Virus record (IMG/VR): IMGVR_UViG_3300020159_000802
Span: 1-29,500 of that record
DNA from: a virus
Length of the DNA stretch: 29,500 nucleotides
Reading direction: 5' to 3' (one strand)
The position numbers were made by a program, and so were the translations under genes. The notes beneath the pieces are model-generated. The model was given only the letters and a program-made list of their open reading frames with translations, was not told the origin of the DNA and did not search any database. This document shows positions 1-8,633 of this stretch, piece by piece (within the stretch, counting starts at the first letter, position 1; each line of letters opens with the position of its first letter).

Positions 1-284
1 ACTTTGATTATCTACGTATGCGTAAGATCAAGTGGGAATACTTTACTGGTAAATTATCTCAAGAGGAACTGGAACAATACGGTTGGGAACCATTTCAGTT
101 TGCTTTGAAATCGGATATTACCACATATCTTGAAGCAGACAAAGACTTGATCAAGTTACTTGAAAAGAAAGTATATCACGATGAAGCTGTTTCTGTTGTG
201 GAATCTATCATGTCGGAACTGAAACAAAGAACTTGGCAATTGAGATCATTCATTGACTATGAAAAATTCATAGGAGGGGCATAA
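1..284 (+). CDS. uvsY: UvsY-like recombination mediator, C-terminal part
   Basis: The frame is open to the left edge, so only the last 94 residues are visible; the internal ATG at 18 is not the true start. UvsY is the T4 recombination mediator that loads the UvsX recombinase onto gp32-coated single-stranded DNA. The visible part follows the T4 UvsY C-terminal half: a Y(F/Y)(T/S)G segment, then LEADKDLIKL (T4: LAADKDVLKV), then a final helix ending RSFIDYEKF (T4: QDMRAFEAG). Its position just before uvsW also matches T4. The recognition is from memory of the T4 protein, not from an alignment. Confidence 0.8.
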   Translation, partial: FDYLRMRKIKWEYFTGKLSQEELEQYGWEPFQFALKSDITTYLEADKDLIKLLEKKVYHDEAVSVVESIMSELKQRTWQLRSFIDYEKFIGGA

Positions 285-309
285 CTTAGCAACTACAACA
301 TTTCATTTG

Positions 310-317
310 TATAAATA
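310..317 (+). promoter_or_regulatory. T4-type late promoter (TATAAATA)
   Basis: An exact TATAAATA lies in the short gap after uvsY. This is the -10 element recognised by RNA polymerase carrying gp55, whose gene lies at 2855. The expected start site, about 6 bases downstream, falls at the ATG of the homing endonuclease at 323. The promoter probably served uvsW, a late gene in T4, before the endonuclease gene was inserted. Confidence 0.6.
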
Positions 318-322
318 GTTGT

Positions 323-946
323 ATGTATAAATTATATTGGATAAAATACCCAGAACACCAAAACCCTCTTTTAGAGGGGTATATTGGTATTACTTCTCAA
401 ACCATAAAAAAAAGGTTTAATGACCACAAACACAACAACAAAAACAAACATTTAAAAAACAGATGTCGGCAAGAAAATGTTGAGATTATTTGTTTAAAAG
501 ATAATTTAAAAAAAGAAGAAGCTAAATTACTAGAAAAACAATATAGACCACTAGAAAATATTGGTTGGAATATCAACAAAGGTGGCGATTTACCACCTTC
601 TAGAAAAGGTAAAATTAGTCCAAAATCCTTACTTAAAGGTGAAGAAAGAACCGAAAATCAAAAACAAGGTTCAAAAAAAAGATCAGAAAAAATAAAAGGA
701 AATAATTTTTCCAGTCAAAGAAAAAACAAAGTTGATTATAGTAAATTATGTGAAAATTGCAAAACAATATTTAATCCTGGTTATGAACGTAAAAGAAAAT
801 ATTGTTGTATTAAATGTGCAGTGGAAACAAGAAATAAAAGTCAAGAATATAAAAATAAATTGGCAGAAAAAACAAAACAAAATTGGAAAAATCCTGAATA
901 TAAAATGAGAATAAGTGATTTAATAAAGAAAAGTTTAAATGAGTGA
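323..946 (+). CDS. GIY-YIG homing endonuclease
   Basis: A 207-residue protein with an N-terminal GIY-YIG nuclease domain: LYW at 4-6, GYIG at 19-22, the conserved Arg in KKRF near 31, a Glu in the LLEKQY helix near 71, and an N-x-N-K-G-G end to the domain. The middle is Lys/Ser-rich and resembles NUMOD3-type DNA-binding repeats (SPKSLLKG, KKRSEKIKGN). A CxxC...CxxC zinc-finger-like segment follows (CENC, CIKC), then a basic helical tail. Such enzymes cut DNA and spread their own gene. Codons are even more AT-rich than in the neighbours, as expected for a mobile gene. It sits between uvsY and uvsW and overlaps the uvsW start by 8 bases. No Shine-Dalgarno sequence is obvious. Confidence 0.85.
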   Translation: MYKLYWIKYPEHQNPLLEGYIGITSQTIKKRFNDHKHNNKNKHLKNRCRQENVEIICLKDNLKKEEAKLLEKQYRPLENIGWNINKGGDLPPSRKGKISPKSLLKGEERTENQKQGSKKRSEKIKGNNFSSQRKNKVDYSKLCENCKTIFNPGYERKRKYCCIKCAVETRNKSQEYKNKLAEKTKQNWKNPEYKMRISDLIKKSLNE

Positions 947-954
947 TTTAATAA
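911..954 (+). repeat. Direct repeat at the endonuclease-uvsW junction
   Basis: AT(A/G)AGTGATTTAATAA occurs at 911-926 and again at 939-954, 15 of 16 bases identical. The second copy encodes the start of UvsW (MSDLI); the first encodes the end of the endonuclease (ISDLI). This looks like a copy of the uvsW start left at the 3' edge of the mobile gene. Confidence 0.7.
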
Positions 955-2426
955 TTTCCAAATTCGATGAAGTCTTTGCTAAAGTAGAATGTGAAAAATA
1001 CATAGCAAAAGAATTACACGAATATTTTTCCTTTTTTGTTCCTGGTTATCAATTTGTTCCAGCATTCAGAAATAAAATATGGAATGGAAAAATATATCTC
1101 TTTCATTTAAACACAAGTCAAATATATCTTGGGTTGATACCTTACCTAAAAGAGTTCTGTGAAGAACGCAGTTACAAATACGAATTTGAAGAAACTCAAG
1201 ATGAGTATTCGATATATCATTTCGAAAAGTTTGTTAAAACTCTGAATCTACATTCACAAGGTCGACCAATTGAAGTCAGAGAACACCAGAGAAATGCATT
1301 CATTCACGCAATGCAACATAGAAGAGCTCTGCTGTTGTCTCCCACCGCATCAGGAAAATCACTGATAATTTATTTGTTGATACGACAATTGTTTGATTAT
1401 CAGAATCTTAAAGGTCTTATTATTGTACCAACAACATCACTGGTTGAACAGTTGTATTCAGACTTCCAAGACTATTCTTCCGAAAACGGTTTTAATGTTG
1501 AACAACATGTACACAGAATTTACCAAGGCAAAGACAAACATACAGATAAGAAGTTAACCATTTCCACATGGCAGTCACTGTATCAATTGCCAAAAGATTA
1601 CTTTGAACAGTTCGATTACATCATTGGAGATGAAGCACACCTATTCAAAGCACAGTCATTGACAACCATTATGACTGCCGCAAACAAAACAAAGTATCGT
1701 ATTGGATTAACTGGTACACTAGACGGAACAAAAACTCATAAGTTGGTTCTGGAAGGTTTGTTTGGAACTGTAGAGAAGGTAATCACAACTAAAGAATTGA
1801 TCGACAAAAAACAATTGTCACCATTCAACATCAAATGTCTGGTACTAAAACATTCACCAGAGGTATGTGATAAACACAAAGACGATTCGTACCAAGAAGA
1901 AATAGAGTATCTAATAACTTCCGAAAACAGGAACAGATTCATTAGAAACTTGGCGATTAGTTTAGATAAAAATACCCTTGTTCTCTATCAAATGGTTGAA
2001 AAACATGGTAAAATATTGTATAATATTATTAAAGAAAAAGCAAACGGCCGCAAAGTATTTTTTGTACATGGCGGAGTAGAAACAGAAGACCGCGAGAATA
2101 TTCGTAAAATTATGGAGACAGAGAATGATGCTATTGTTGTGGCTTCTTTTGGGACTTTTTCTACTGGAATTAATATTAGGAATTTGCATAATATTATATT
2201 CGCATCTCCGTCAAAGTCAAGAGTTCGAAATCTTCAATCGATTGGACGATCTCTTAGACAGGCGGAGGGAAAAGAAATGGCGACACTCTATGACATTGCA
2301 GACGACCTCAGACACAAAAAGAAAATGAACTTTACGTTGCAACATTTCGTGGAAAGAGTGAAAATATATAATGAAGAGAAGTTCTCTTTCAAACTTTATA
2401 ACATAGGATTAAAAGATGGAAAATAA
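939..2426 (+). CDS. uvsW: UvsW-type RNA-DNA and branched-DNA helicase
   Basis: A 495-residue superfamily 2 helicase, close to T4 UvsW in length (about 500). Motifs run in order: Walker A SPTASGKS at 134-141, motif Ia PTTSLVEQL near 164, DEAH at 231-234, TGT of motif III near 258, and a motif VI arginine finger in QSIGRSLRQ near 435. The first 100 residues match the UvsW N-terminal domain position. In T4, UvsW unwinds R-loops and moves branched DNA, turning replication from origin-dependent to recombination-dependent; it is made late. The start lies inside the end of the endonuclease gene, and its stop overlaps the next gene by 11 bases, so translation of all three may be coupled. Confidence 0.93.
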   Translation: MSDLIISKFDEVFAKVECEKYIAKELHEYFSFFVPGYQFVPAFRNKIWNGKIYLFHLNTSQIYLGLIPYLKEFCEERSYKYEFEETQDEYSIYHFEKFVKTLNLHSQGRPIEVREHQRNAFIHAMQHRRALLLSPTASGKSLIIYLLIRQLFDYQNLKGLIIVPTTSLVEQLYSDFQDYSSENGFNVEQHVHRIYQGKDKHTDKKLTISTWQSLYQLPKDYFEQFDYIIGDEAHLFKAQSLTTIMTAANKTKYRIGLTGTLDGTKTHKLVLEGLFGTVEKVITTKELIDKKQLSPFNIKCLVLKHSPEVCDKHKDDSYQEEIEYLITSENRNRFIRNLAISLDKNTLVLYQMVEKHGKILYNIIKEKANGRKVFFVHGGVETEDRENIRKIMETENDAIVVASFGTFSTGINIRNLHNIIFASPSKSRVRNLQSIGRSLRQAEGKEMATLYDIADDLRHKKKMNFTLQHFVERVKIYNEEKFSFKLYNIGLKDGK

Positions 2427-2781
2427 CATTCACATTGTCAGATTTAAGGATGGAACTGATGTTATTTGCTTTATGGAAGAACTTGATTCTTTCCAACTTA
2501 AAATTTCAAGCCCTATGATGTTTGCAGTTCGCAGTGCGAATATCATTCTACAACATTGGTTACCTGTAGACATTATGAAGGGTGATGCGGTAGCAATTAA
2601 CACCGAGGATATTCTCTGTGTTTTTATGCCAACCGAGGAATTTGTGGAATATTATCTGAGTACTCTGGAGAAAATGAATGAAATACTAAGGAATAGATCC
2701 AAAGTTAAAGAAGAAGGAGATGTTAATATGATGGAAGTCTTAAGAGATATGGAATCAATTAAAGGAAATTTATTACATTAA
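2416..2781 (+). CDS. Small Sm-like (beta-barrel) phage protein, copy 1
   Basis: A 121-residue protein of unknown function. The first 80 residues read as short beta strands (HIVRFKDGTDVICFMEE, then a block ending in VFMPTEEFVEYY). They resemble the protein encoded at 27866 in this window, which shares the opening strand, a conserved Pro after the second strand, and the closing V-P-x-(E/D)-(E/D)-F-V-x-x-Y. The pattern suggests an Sm-like small barrel, possibly RNA-binding; this is inference from the strand pattern only. The last 40 residues are helical. The start overlaps the uvsW end by 11 bases. Confidence 0.7.
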   Translation: MENNIHIVRFKDGTDVICFMEELDSFQLKISSPMMFAVRSANIILQHWLPVDIMKGDAVAINTEDILCVFMPTEEFVEYYLSTLEKMNEILRNRSKVKEEGDVNMMEVLRDMESIKGNLLH

Positions 2782-2854
2782 TATCATCGGGGCTACACCG
2801 TGAAATGTATCACATGTCAAGCCCTTTGTCAACAACTTTTTATGGTATACTTGA

Positions 2855-3394
2855 ATGAACAAACAGAAACACTACATCAATAACGAAGATTTCCTAAAGG
2901 CACTAATTGCATACAAAGAGTCATGCATTGAGGCCGAGAAGAATGGCAAATCCAAACCTAACATACCAAATTATATCGGTGAATGTTGGATGAAAATTGC
3001 CGAAGGACTCTCACACAAACCAAACTTCATCAACTACACTTACCGAGATGAAATGATTTCGGATGGCATTGAAAACTGCCTGATGTACTTTGAGAACTTT
3101 GATCCGAATAAATCCAAAAACCCATTTGCTTACTTCACTCAAATCATTTACTATGCGTTCCTCAGAAGGATACAAAAAGAAAAGAAACAGTTGTATGTGA
3201 AGTACAAAGCAACCGAACAAATTGGTGTTTTGGATGAATTTGAAACTATGGAGTTTGAAGACGGTACAACCAAACAATTTGAATTGTATGACAACATTGC
3301 CGAGTTCATTGAGAACTATGAAGTTGCCAAAAAAACCAAAAAAGAATTAAAAACGGTAAAGAAGCCGAAAGGTATTGAAAAATTTATGGAGTAA
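2855..3394 (+). CDS. 55: Late-transcription sigma factor gp55
   Basis: A 179-residue protein, the size of T4 gp55 (about 185). It carries the most conserved stretch of that family: PNFINYTYRDEM, DGIENCLMYFENFDP, then NPFAYFTQIIYYAFLRRIQKEK, which corresponds to sigma region 2. gp55 replaces the host sigma factor on core RNA polymerase and recognises TATAAATA late promoters, three of which are well placed in this window. The gene stands first in the 55-47-46 row as in T4, here with a cytidylyltransferase gene between 55 and 47. No clear Shine-Dalgarno sequence precedes the start, and a coactivator (gp33) gene was not recognised. Confidence 0.95.
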   Translation: MNKQKHYINNEDFLKALIAYKESCIEAEKNGKSKPNIPNYIGECWMKIAEGLSHKPNFINYTYRDEMISDGIENCLMYFENFDPNKSKNPFAYFTQIIYYAFLRRIQKEKKQLYVKYKATEQIGVLDEFETMEFEDGTTKQFELYDNIAEFIENYEVAKKTKKELKTVKKPKGIEKFME

Positions 3395-3401
3395 TGATAT
3401 A

Positions 3402-3863
3402 ATGAAAATTGGATTTAATTGTAGTACATTTGATTTGTTTCATGCTGGACATGTTACAATGTTGCGAGAAGAAAAAAGACATTGCGATTATTTGATTGTG
3501 GCAGTCCAGGTTGATCCAACAGTGGATAGACCAGACACAAAAAATAAACCAGTAATGTCAATGTATGAAAGATTTATGTGCGTGTCGGCTTGCAAATATG
3601 TTGATGAAGTTTTGGTGTATCACACTGAAGAAGATTTGTTGAACATGTTGAAAACAGTACATGTTGATATCCGTTTTTTGGGTGACGAATATAAAACAAA
3701 GGACTTTACTGGTAAACAATGGTGTCTAGATCAAGGTATAGAATTGTTCTATCACGAACGTCAACATCCATACAGTAGTTCTGGTTTAAGAAAAAGAGTC
3801 TGGGAAGCGGAAGAAAAAAGAATGAATATTTTGAAGCAAGAATATAACGATTGTAAAAAATGA
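3402..3863 (+). CDS. Cytidylyltransferase-like nucleotidyltransferase
   Basis: A 153-residue protein with the nucleotidyltransferase fold of the glycerol-3-phosphate cytidylyltransferase (TagD) family. The nucleotide-binding HxGH motif is seen in TFDLFHAGH near residues 9-17. A second conserved block, R-F-x-C-V near 55, and a C-terminal YSSSGLRKRV near 126-135 match the ISSS/T-x-(I/L)-(K/R)-x-R motif of the family. It would transfer CMP from CTP to a phosphorylated alcohol, but the substrate cannot be told from sequence. The start at 3402 is chosen because GGAG lies at 3388-3391 and because this ATG begins the first strand (MKIGFNCSTFD). It overlaps gene 47 by 4 bases. T4 has no counterpart here, so it looks acquired. 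Confidence 0.8.
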   Translation: MKIGFNCSTFDLFHAGHVTMLREEKRHCDYLIVAVQVDPTVDRPDTKNKPVMSMYERFMCVSACKYVDEVLVYHTEEDLLNMLKTVHVDIRFLGDEYKTKDFTGKQWCLDQGIELFYHERQHPYSSSGLRKRVWEAEEKRMNILKQEYNDCKK

Positions 3864-4933
3864 AAATTGCCATCATAACCGATCAACACTTTGGTGCAAG
3901 AAATGATTCAGTTCATTTCCTGGATTTCTATGAAAAGTTTTATAGAGATACCTTTTTTCCTAAATTGAAAGAAGAAAAAATCCAAGCCGTGTTGATTCTT
4001 GGTGATACATTTGATCGCAGGAAATATATCAACTTCTATTCACTGAAACGTGCCAAAGAAATGTTCTTTGAACCATTGGCACAACTCGGTGTTGATGTAC
4101 ATATGTTGGCTGGCAATCACGATACGTATTTTAAAAATACCAATGATGTAAATTCTGTAAATCTTTTACTTGGTGAATATGCATCTTCATTTAACATCAT
4201 AGACCATCCGTCAGAAATCTATGTGGGTCCACATAAAATCTGTATGATGCCTTGGATCTGTCCGGAAAATTATGAAGACTCAATGAAAATGTTGCAAGAA
4301 ACAGATGCAAAATATTGTATGGGTCATTTTGAAATTTCTGGCTTTGCTATGTATCGTGGTATGCCTTCTGAAGGAGGATTAGATCGTGGTATTTTTAGAA
4401 AGTTCTCTCATACTTTTTCTGGCCATTATCATCATAAGTCTAGTTCAGACGATATACACTATGTCGGAAACCCATACGAACTTACTTGGCAAGATTACAA
4501 TGATCCTCGTGGTTTCCATATCTTTGATCTTGATAGTGAAAGACTTGATTTCGTAAAAAATCCTAATGTCATTTTCCACAGAATCAGATATGATGACAAA
4601 GAGGAAACTATTACAGAAATTACCAATAAAGATTTGAGTGTTTATACTGGCACATATGTTAAAGTGGTTGTAATCAACAAAACTAATCCATATTTGTTTG
4701 ACAAGTTTATGAATAGCCTGTATAATGTTAATCCAGTCGATATCACCATTGCAGAAGACTTCACTGAATTAACTGAAGGTATCGATGAGAAGATGATTGA
4801 TCAAGCAGAAGACACGTTGACGATTCTCAACAAGTATGTGGACTCAATCAAAGAAGACAGTATAGATAATAATGTACTAAAGAATTTATTGAAAGAACTC
4901 TACGTAGAGGCATTGAATACTGAACAAGCATGA
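3860..4933 (+). CDS. 47: Recombination nuclease subunit gp47 (SbcD/Mre11-like)
   Basis: A 357-residue metallophosphoesterase, similar to T4 gp47 (about 340). The metal-binding motifs appear in order: D8-x-H10 in TDQHFG, GDTFDRR at 48-54, GNHD at 85-88, a GHFE histidine near 153, and GHYHH near 188. With gp46 it forms the Mre11/Rad50-type complex that resects DNA ends to start recombination-dependent replication. It is translationally coupled on both sides by ATGA overlaps, with the cytidylyltransferase upstream and gp46 downstream. Confidence 0.95.
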   Translation: MKIAIITDQHFGARNDSVHFLDFYEKFYRDTFFPKLKEEKIQAVLILGDTFDRRKYINFYSLKRAKEMFFEPLAQLGVDVHMLAGNHDTYFKNTNDVNSVNLLLGEYASSFNIIDHPSEIYVGPHKICMMPWICPENYEDSMKMLQETDAKYCMGHFEISGFAMYRGMPSEGGLDRGIFRKFSHTFSGHYHHKSSSDDIHYVGNPYELTWQDYNDPRGFHIFDLDSERLDFVKNPNVIFHRIRYDDKEETITEITNKDLSVYTGTYVKVVVINKTNPYLFDKFMNSLYNVNPVDITIAEDFTELTEGIDEKMIDQAEDTLTILNKYVDSIKEDSIDNNVLKNLLKELYVEALNTEQA

Positions 4934-6648
4934 TACTATTTCGTAAGATTCGTTGGAAAAACCTGTTATCAACGGGTAATGTATTTACTGAGATTGATTT
5001 TACCAAATCACAAAACACATTAATTATTGGACAAAATGGTGCCGGCAAATCCACCATTCTGGATGCTTTGTGCTTTGGTTTGTTCGGCAAACCATTTCGT
5101 AAAATTAACAAACCACAATTGTTAAACTCTATCAACTCGCGTGATGCGATAGTTGAAGTTGAATTTACCATTGGTAAAAAATCATATAAAGTTGTTCGTG
5201 GTATCAAACCTAATCTGTTTGAAATCTACGTCAATGATACGTTGATGAACCAGGATGCGGCTGCAAAAGACTATCAAGAAATTCTAGAGAAGAACATTCT
5301 CAAACTAAACTACAAGTCATTCACGCAGGTTGTCATCCTTGGTTCGGCTTCTTTTGTTCCGTTTATGCAGTTGTCTGCCTCAGACCGCAGAACAATCATC
5401 GAGGACTTACTAGACATTCAAATCTTTTCCTCAATGAACGGCGTGGTAAAAGAAAAATTATCCACAATCAAAGATGATATTACCAAAGTAAAATTTGATA
5501 TCAATTTGGTTGAAGAGAAAATCAAATTTCAATTACAAAACATCGAAGACAATAAATTGCGTAACGATGTGGAAATTGATAACAAAAGAAAAGAAATTGA
5601 GACTTCACAAAATCAAATAACCAAAATTACAAAAGATATTGGTTTGATACAGAAACATGTTACAGTTTTAACATCAAAAGTTGGTGATGGAAAGGATATC
5701 TTGGAGAAAAAATCCAAAAAACTTATCCAGATAGAAGCGAAGATCGAAAACAATATTACCAAAATCGAAAAGGATATTGAATTCTATGAAAAAAACGACA
5801 ACTGCCCAACCTGTAAACAATCTATTGAAACACATTTCAAAGAACAACAAATTGAAGAGAGAAAATCCAAAGTCGATGTTCAACAAAAGGGTCTTGAGGA
5901 AGTTAAGGCCGAAATTGATAAAATCTCAAATAGGTTAAAAGATATTGCTGGTGTATTGAATCATATCAATGCACACAATGGTGAAATAATCAAACACAAT
6001 TCAACCATCTCGGCAATTCAACAATACATTACCAAGTTGAATGGAGAGATCACCAATCTTTCCACAACTAAAGATAATCTTGAAGATGAGAATGGGAAAT
6101 TAAAATCTCTCAGAACCGAATTGGCAAATTATACTGAATCGTATGAGGCACTAATTTCGGCAAAACACTATCACGAATTTGCCAGTGGACTACTCAAAGA
6201 TACGGGTATCAAAACCAAAATCATTAAGCAGTATTTGCCGATTATGAATAAGTTGATCAACAAGTACTTGACTGCAATGGACTTCTTTGTCAACTTCAAT
6301 ATCAATGAGAACTTTGAAGAGACCATCAAGAGTCGGCACCGTGATGAGTTTTCTTATGCCAACTTTTCTGAAGGTGAGAAGATGCGTATCGACTTGGCAC
6401 TGTTGTTTACGTGGCGACAGATTGCCAAGTTAAAGAATTCAACCAACACCAACCTTCTGATTCTGGATGAAGTCTTTGATTCATCACTTGATACAGTCGG
6501 CACAGAAGAGTTCCTAAAACTGATTCACGAAATGGGAACAGATACGAACGTGTTTGTTATTTCACACAAAGGCGACCAATTATTCGACAAGTTCAGAAGC
6601 GTAATTAGGTTCGAAAAGAAAAATAATTTTTCAAGGATTGCAAAATGA
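4930..6648 (+). CDS. 46: Recombination nuclease subunit gp46 (SbcC/Rad50-like ATPase)
   Basis: A 572-residue SMC/Rad50-type ATPase, as long as T4 gp46 (about 560). Walker A is GQNGAGKST at 34-42. Two long coiled-coil arms flank a zinc hook, CPTC at 292-295. The signature region (FSEGEKMRIDLAL) and Walker B (LLILDEVFDSSLD, near 510) lie close to the C-terminus, followed by the H-loop in VISHKG. The hook joins two molecules so that the head, bound to gp47, processes DNA ends. The start codon overlaps the gp47 stop (ATGA), which gives balanced synthesis of the two subunits. Confidence 0.95.
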   Translation: MILFRKIRWKNLLSTGNVFTEIDFTKSQNTLIIGQNGAGKSTILDALCFGLFGKPFRKINKPQLLNSINSRDAIVEVEFTIGKKSYKVVRGIKPNLFEIYVNDTLMNQDAAAKDYQEILEKNILKLNYKSFTQVVILGSASFVPFMQLSASDRRTIIEDLLDIQIFSSMNGVVKEKLSTIKDDITKVKFDINLVEEKIKFQLQNIEDNKLRNDVEIDNKRKEIETSQNQITKITKDIGLIQKHVTVLTSKVGDGKDILEKKSKKLIQIEAKIENNITKIEKDIEFYEKNDNCPTCKQSIETHFKEQQIEERKSKVDVQQKGLEEVKAEIDKISNRLKDIAGVLNHINAHNGEIIKHNSTISAIQQYITKLNGEITNLSTTKDNLEDENGKLKSLRTELANYTESYEALISAKHYHEFASGLLKDTGIKTKIIKQYLPIMNKLINKYLTAMDFFVNFNINENFEETIKSRHRDEFSYANFSEGEKMRIDLALLFTWRQIAKLKNSTNTNLLILDEVFDSSLDTVGTEEFLKLIHEMGTDTNVFVISHKGDQLFDKFRSVIRFEKKNNFSRIAK

Positions 6649-7274
6649 GTACTGATGAATTTGTATTATATAATACCGATGAACAATCAAAGGTTGAGAA
6701 ACCGCCAGCACAAACTTTAAGGTTGGTTTCTCCTGATCATCCATTTCTATACAAACAAATACCCGATTTCGACTTTACGGATCCTCCTGTTAATCCAACG
6801 GAGTTGGCATCTGCATTGGTAGAAACATGTAAACAAAATAATGGACTTGGTCTTTCTGCCAATCAATGCGGTTTCTTACATCGTGTTTTTGTCATGGGTG
6901 CCGGTGAAGAGTATGTTGCTTTCTTTAATCCAAAGTTGGTATCAACTGAAGGTGAAGTACACATGGATGAAGGTTGCCTTTCCTTTCCAATGTTACAACT
7001 TAAGATCACAAGACCAAAAAGTATTGTGGTAGAATACCAAGATCACAAAGGTGAGAAACATACCAAAAGATTTGAAGGAATAACCGCAAGGTGTTTCCTG
7101 CATGAGCTTGACCACATGAACGGAATCGTGTATACTGACAGAGTTAAACCACTTGCATTGCAACTTGGATTGAAAAAGTTAAGCAAACTCAATAAGAAAA
7201 TGCTTAAGTTCCAAAAGTTTAAATTAAACAACAAAAACGCATTACCTAATGGCAACAAAAAAAGTATTTCCTGA
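6645..7274 (+). CDS. def: Peptide deformylase
   Basis: A 209-residue protein with the three deformylase motifs: GLGLSANQ at 67-74 (family GxGLAAxQ), EGCLSFP at 109-115, and HELDH at 153-157 (HExxH). The Cys of EGCLS and the two His bind the metal. It removes the formyl group from new N-terminal methionines, including those of phage proteins. Deformylases are common in marine and freshwater T4-like phages. The first 25 residues are an extension with no recognised motif, and the Lys-rich tail overlaps the next gene by 26 bases. It is coupled to gp46 by an ATGA overlap. Confidence 0.93.
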   Translation: MSTDEFVLYNTDEQSKVEKPPAQTLRLVSPDHPFLYKQIPDFDFTDPPVNPTELASALVETCKQNNGLGLSANQCGFLHRVFVMGAGEEYVAFFNPKLVSTEGEVHMDEGCLSFPMLQLKITRPKSIVVEYQDHKGEKHTKRFEGITARCFLHELDHMNGIVYTDRVKPLALQLGLKKLSKLNKKMLKFQKFKLNNKNALPNGNKKSIS

Positions 7275-8523
7275 TGTTACTGAACAGTGGCGAACATGGC
7301 AAATCGCAAATGAACCATCTCGCTTCACTCACATTGACACAGAAAATTTAAAATCATCTCTGATTGGTGATCTAACTCTTGCATCGAAAATGGATGTTCG
7401 TGAATACACTTTGTACCAGAAATGGTGTGAAGTGCATGAGAAATATCCTACACGCGAGATCAATACTATTTTTGATGGTTATCAAGTTCAACTTATCGAC
7501 AATAACCAAATTAAACTCGTTGAAAAAGTTAAGTCTAATTTTTGGATGCCAAAAACACCAGATGATTATGAAAATCTAAAACCTAAAATGGTCTTGTCGA
7601 ATGGTACTTTGGCTGAAACGTGGAACACCATTCGTACATTTTCTTCTACGATGAAGAATAATTCCAATATTGGAAGAAATCTATTCTATACGGTGATTGA
7701 TGAAGTGACTGAGAAATATCTTGGTGTCATTTGCATCTCATCGGACTTTCTTGATCTGACACCTCGCGACAAGGCGATTGGTTGGGAAAGAACTGTGAAG
7801 ACACAAGGCAATATGATCAATCACACCGCGATTGGTTCCACCATTGTGCCTTTGCAACCGCTCGGTTTCAATTACATGGGCGGTAAACTGTTGGCTCTAC
7901 TGTGTCTATCTGATACTGTGCAGAAAGATTGGAAGAGACAATATGACGATGTTCTCGTCGGCGTAACAACAACCTCATTGTATGGTAATACCAAGTCAAA
8001 TGGGTTGTCGCAATACGATGGATTGGAACATTGGAACAAAATGGGATTCTCTAGTGGTTCTGTCGCATTCGAACCAACTAAGAAGACTGTTAATTCAGTG
8101 TATGACTGGGTTAAAGAGAACCACACACAAAAATATTTTGAGTGGTGGGAAGCAAAGAAACCCAATGGTCTGCCTTTCAAGCGTGACCACAAAAACAGGA
8201 CTCTAAACTTTGCCTATTCAAAACTAGGCATTCCTAAAAACCTGATCCGCACTGAACATCAGAGAGGAATTTATTTTTCTCCTCTCTACAATAACACCAA
8301 CGAATTTCTAAGAAAAGAAATTGGTGAAACTGATCTGGTTAAATCTTTTGATACCAGTGAAGAAACCTTGTCAAATATTTGGAAAACCAAATATGCCAAA
8401 GGTAGGATTTCTATGTTAAAAAAGAAGAACAATGTTTCTTATGAATCACTCTTCTATGATGACTTGATCTTCCTATCCTGGGAACAGACCAAAGAAAAAT
8501 ACCTGCCTCAAGTCGGCAGATAA
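7249..8523 (+). CDS. DruA-like (DUF4338) protein
   Basis: A 424-residue protein. Its middle part resembles the DUF4338 family, to which DruA of the Druantia defence system belongs. Visible signs are YLGVICISSDFLDL at 157-170 followed by RDKAIGW at 173-179; the asparagine-led block from 191 with a GGKLL helix; then the strand VGVTTTSLYG at 227-236. The catalytic role of this family is not settled. No other Druantia genes lie nearby, so this is a lone phage-borne homologue inside the recombination operon. The family call is from remembered sequence patterns and needs a profile search. The start overlaps the deformylase end by 26 bases and has no strong Shine-Dalgarno sequence. Confidence 0.6.
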   Translation: MATKKVFPDVTEQWRTWQIANEPSRFTHIDTENLKSSLIGDLTLASKMDVREYTLYQKWCEVHEKYPTREINTIFDGYQVQLIDNNQIKLVEKVKSNFWMPKTPDDYENLKPKMVLSNGTLAETWNTIRTFSSTMKNNSNIGRNLFYTVIDEVTEKYLGVICISSDFLDLTPRDKAIGWERTVKTQGNMINHTAIGSTIVPLQPLGFNYMGGKLLALLCLSDTVQKDWKRQYDDVLVGVTTTSLYGNTKSNGLSQYDGLEHWNKMGFSSGSVAFEPTKKTVNSVYDWVKENHTQKYFEWWEAKKPNGLPFKRDHKNRTLNFAYSKLGIPKNLIRTEHQRGIYFSPLYNNTNEFLRKEIGETDLVKSFDTSEETLSNIWKTKYAKGRISMLKKKNNVSYESLFYDDLIFLSWEQTKEKYLPQVGR

Positions 8524-8540
8524 ATCAAGTATACCGCGAA

Positions 8541-8574
8541 AATGCTTGACACGGCGACTATATAATAGTATACT
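8541..8574 (+). promoter_or_regulatory. Strong promoter of the HTH gene, with a MotA-like alternative reading
   Basis: TTGACA at 8546-8551, 17 bases, then TATACT at 8569-8574 form a sigma70-type promoter. The same stretch can be read as a T4 middle promoter: AATGCTTGA at 8541-8549 resembles a MotA box and stands 11 bases before a perfect TATAAT at 8561-8566. A hairpin CTTGC-AAAAC-GCAAG at 8584-8598 would lie near the 5' end of the transcript and could protect it from decay. Confidence 0.7.
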
Positions 8575-8633
8575 GTGAAGACTTGCAAAACGCAAGAAAT
8601 TTTGTAAACCTTGTCATTATTATGGAGATTATT

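Noticed and set aside
2826-2851. Promoter TTGTCA..TATACT before gene 55
   Set aside because: Spacing is 14 bases and the start site would fall after the ATG.
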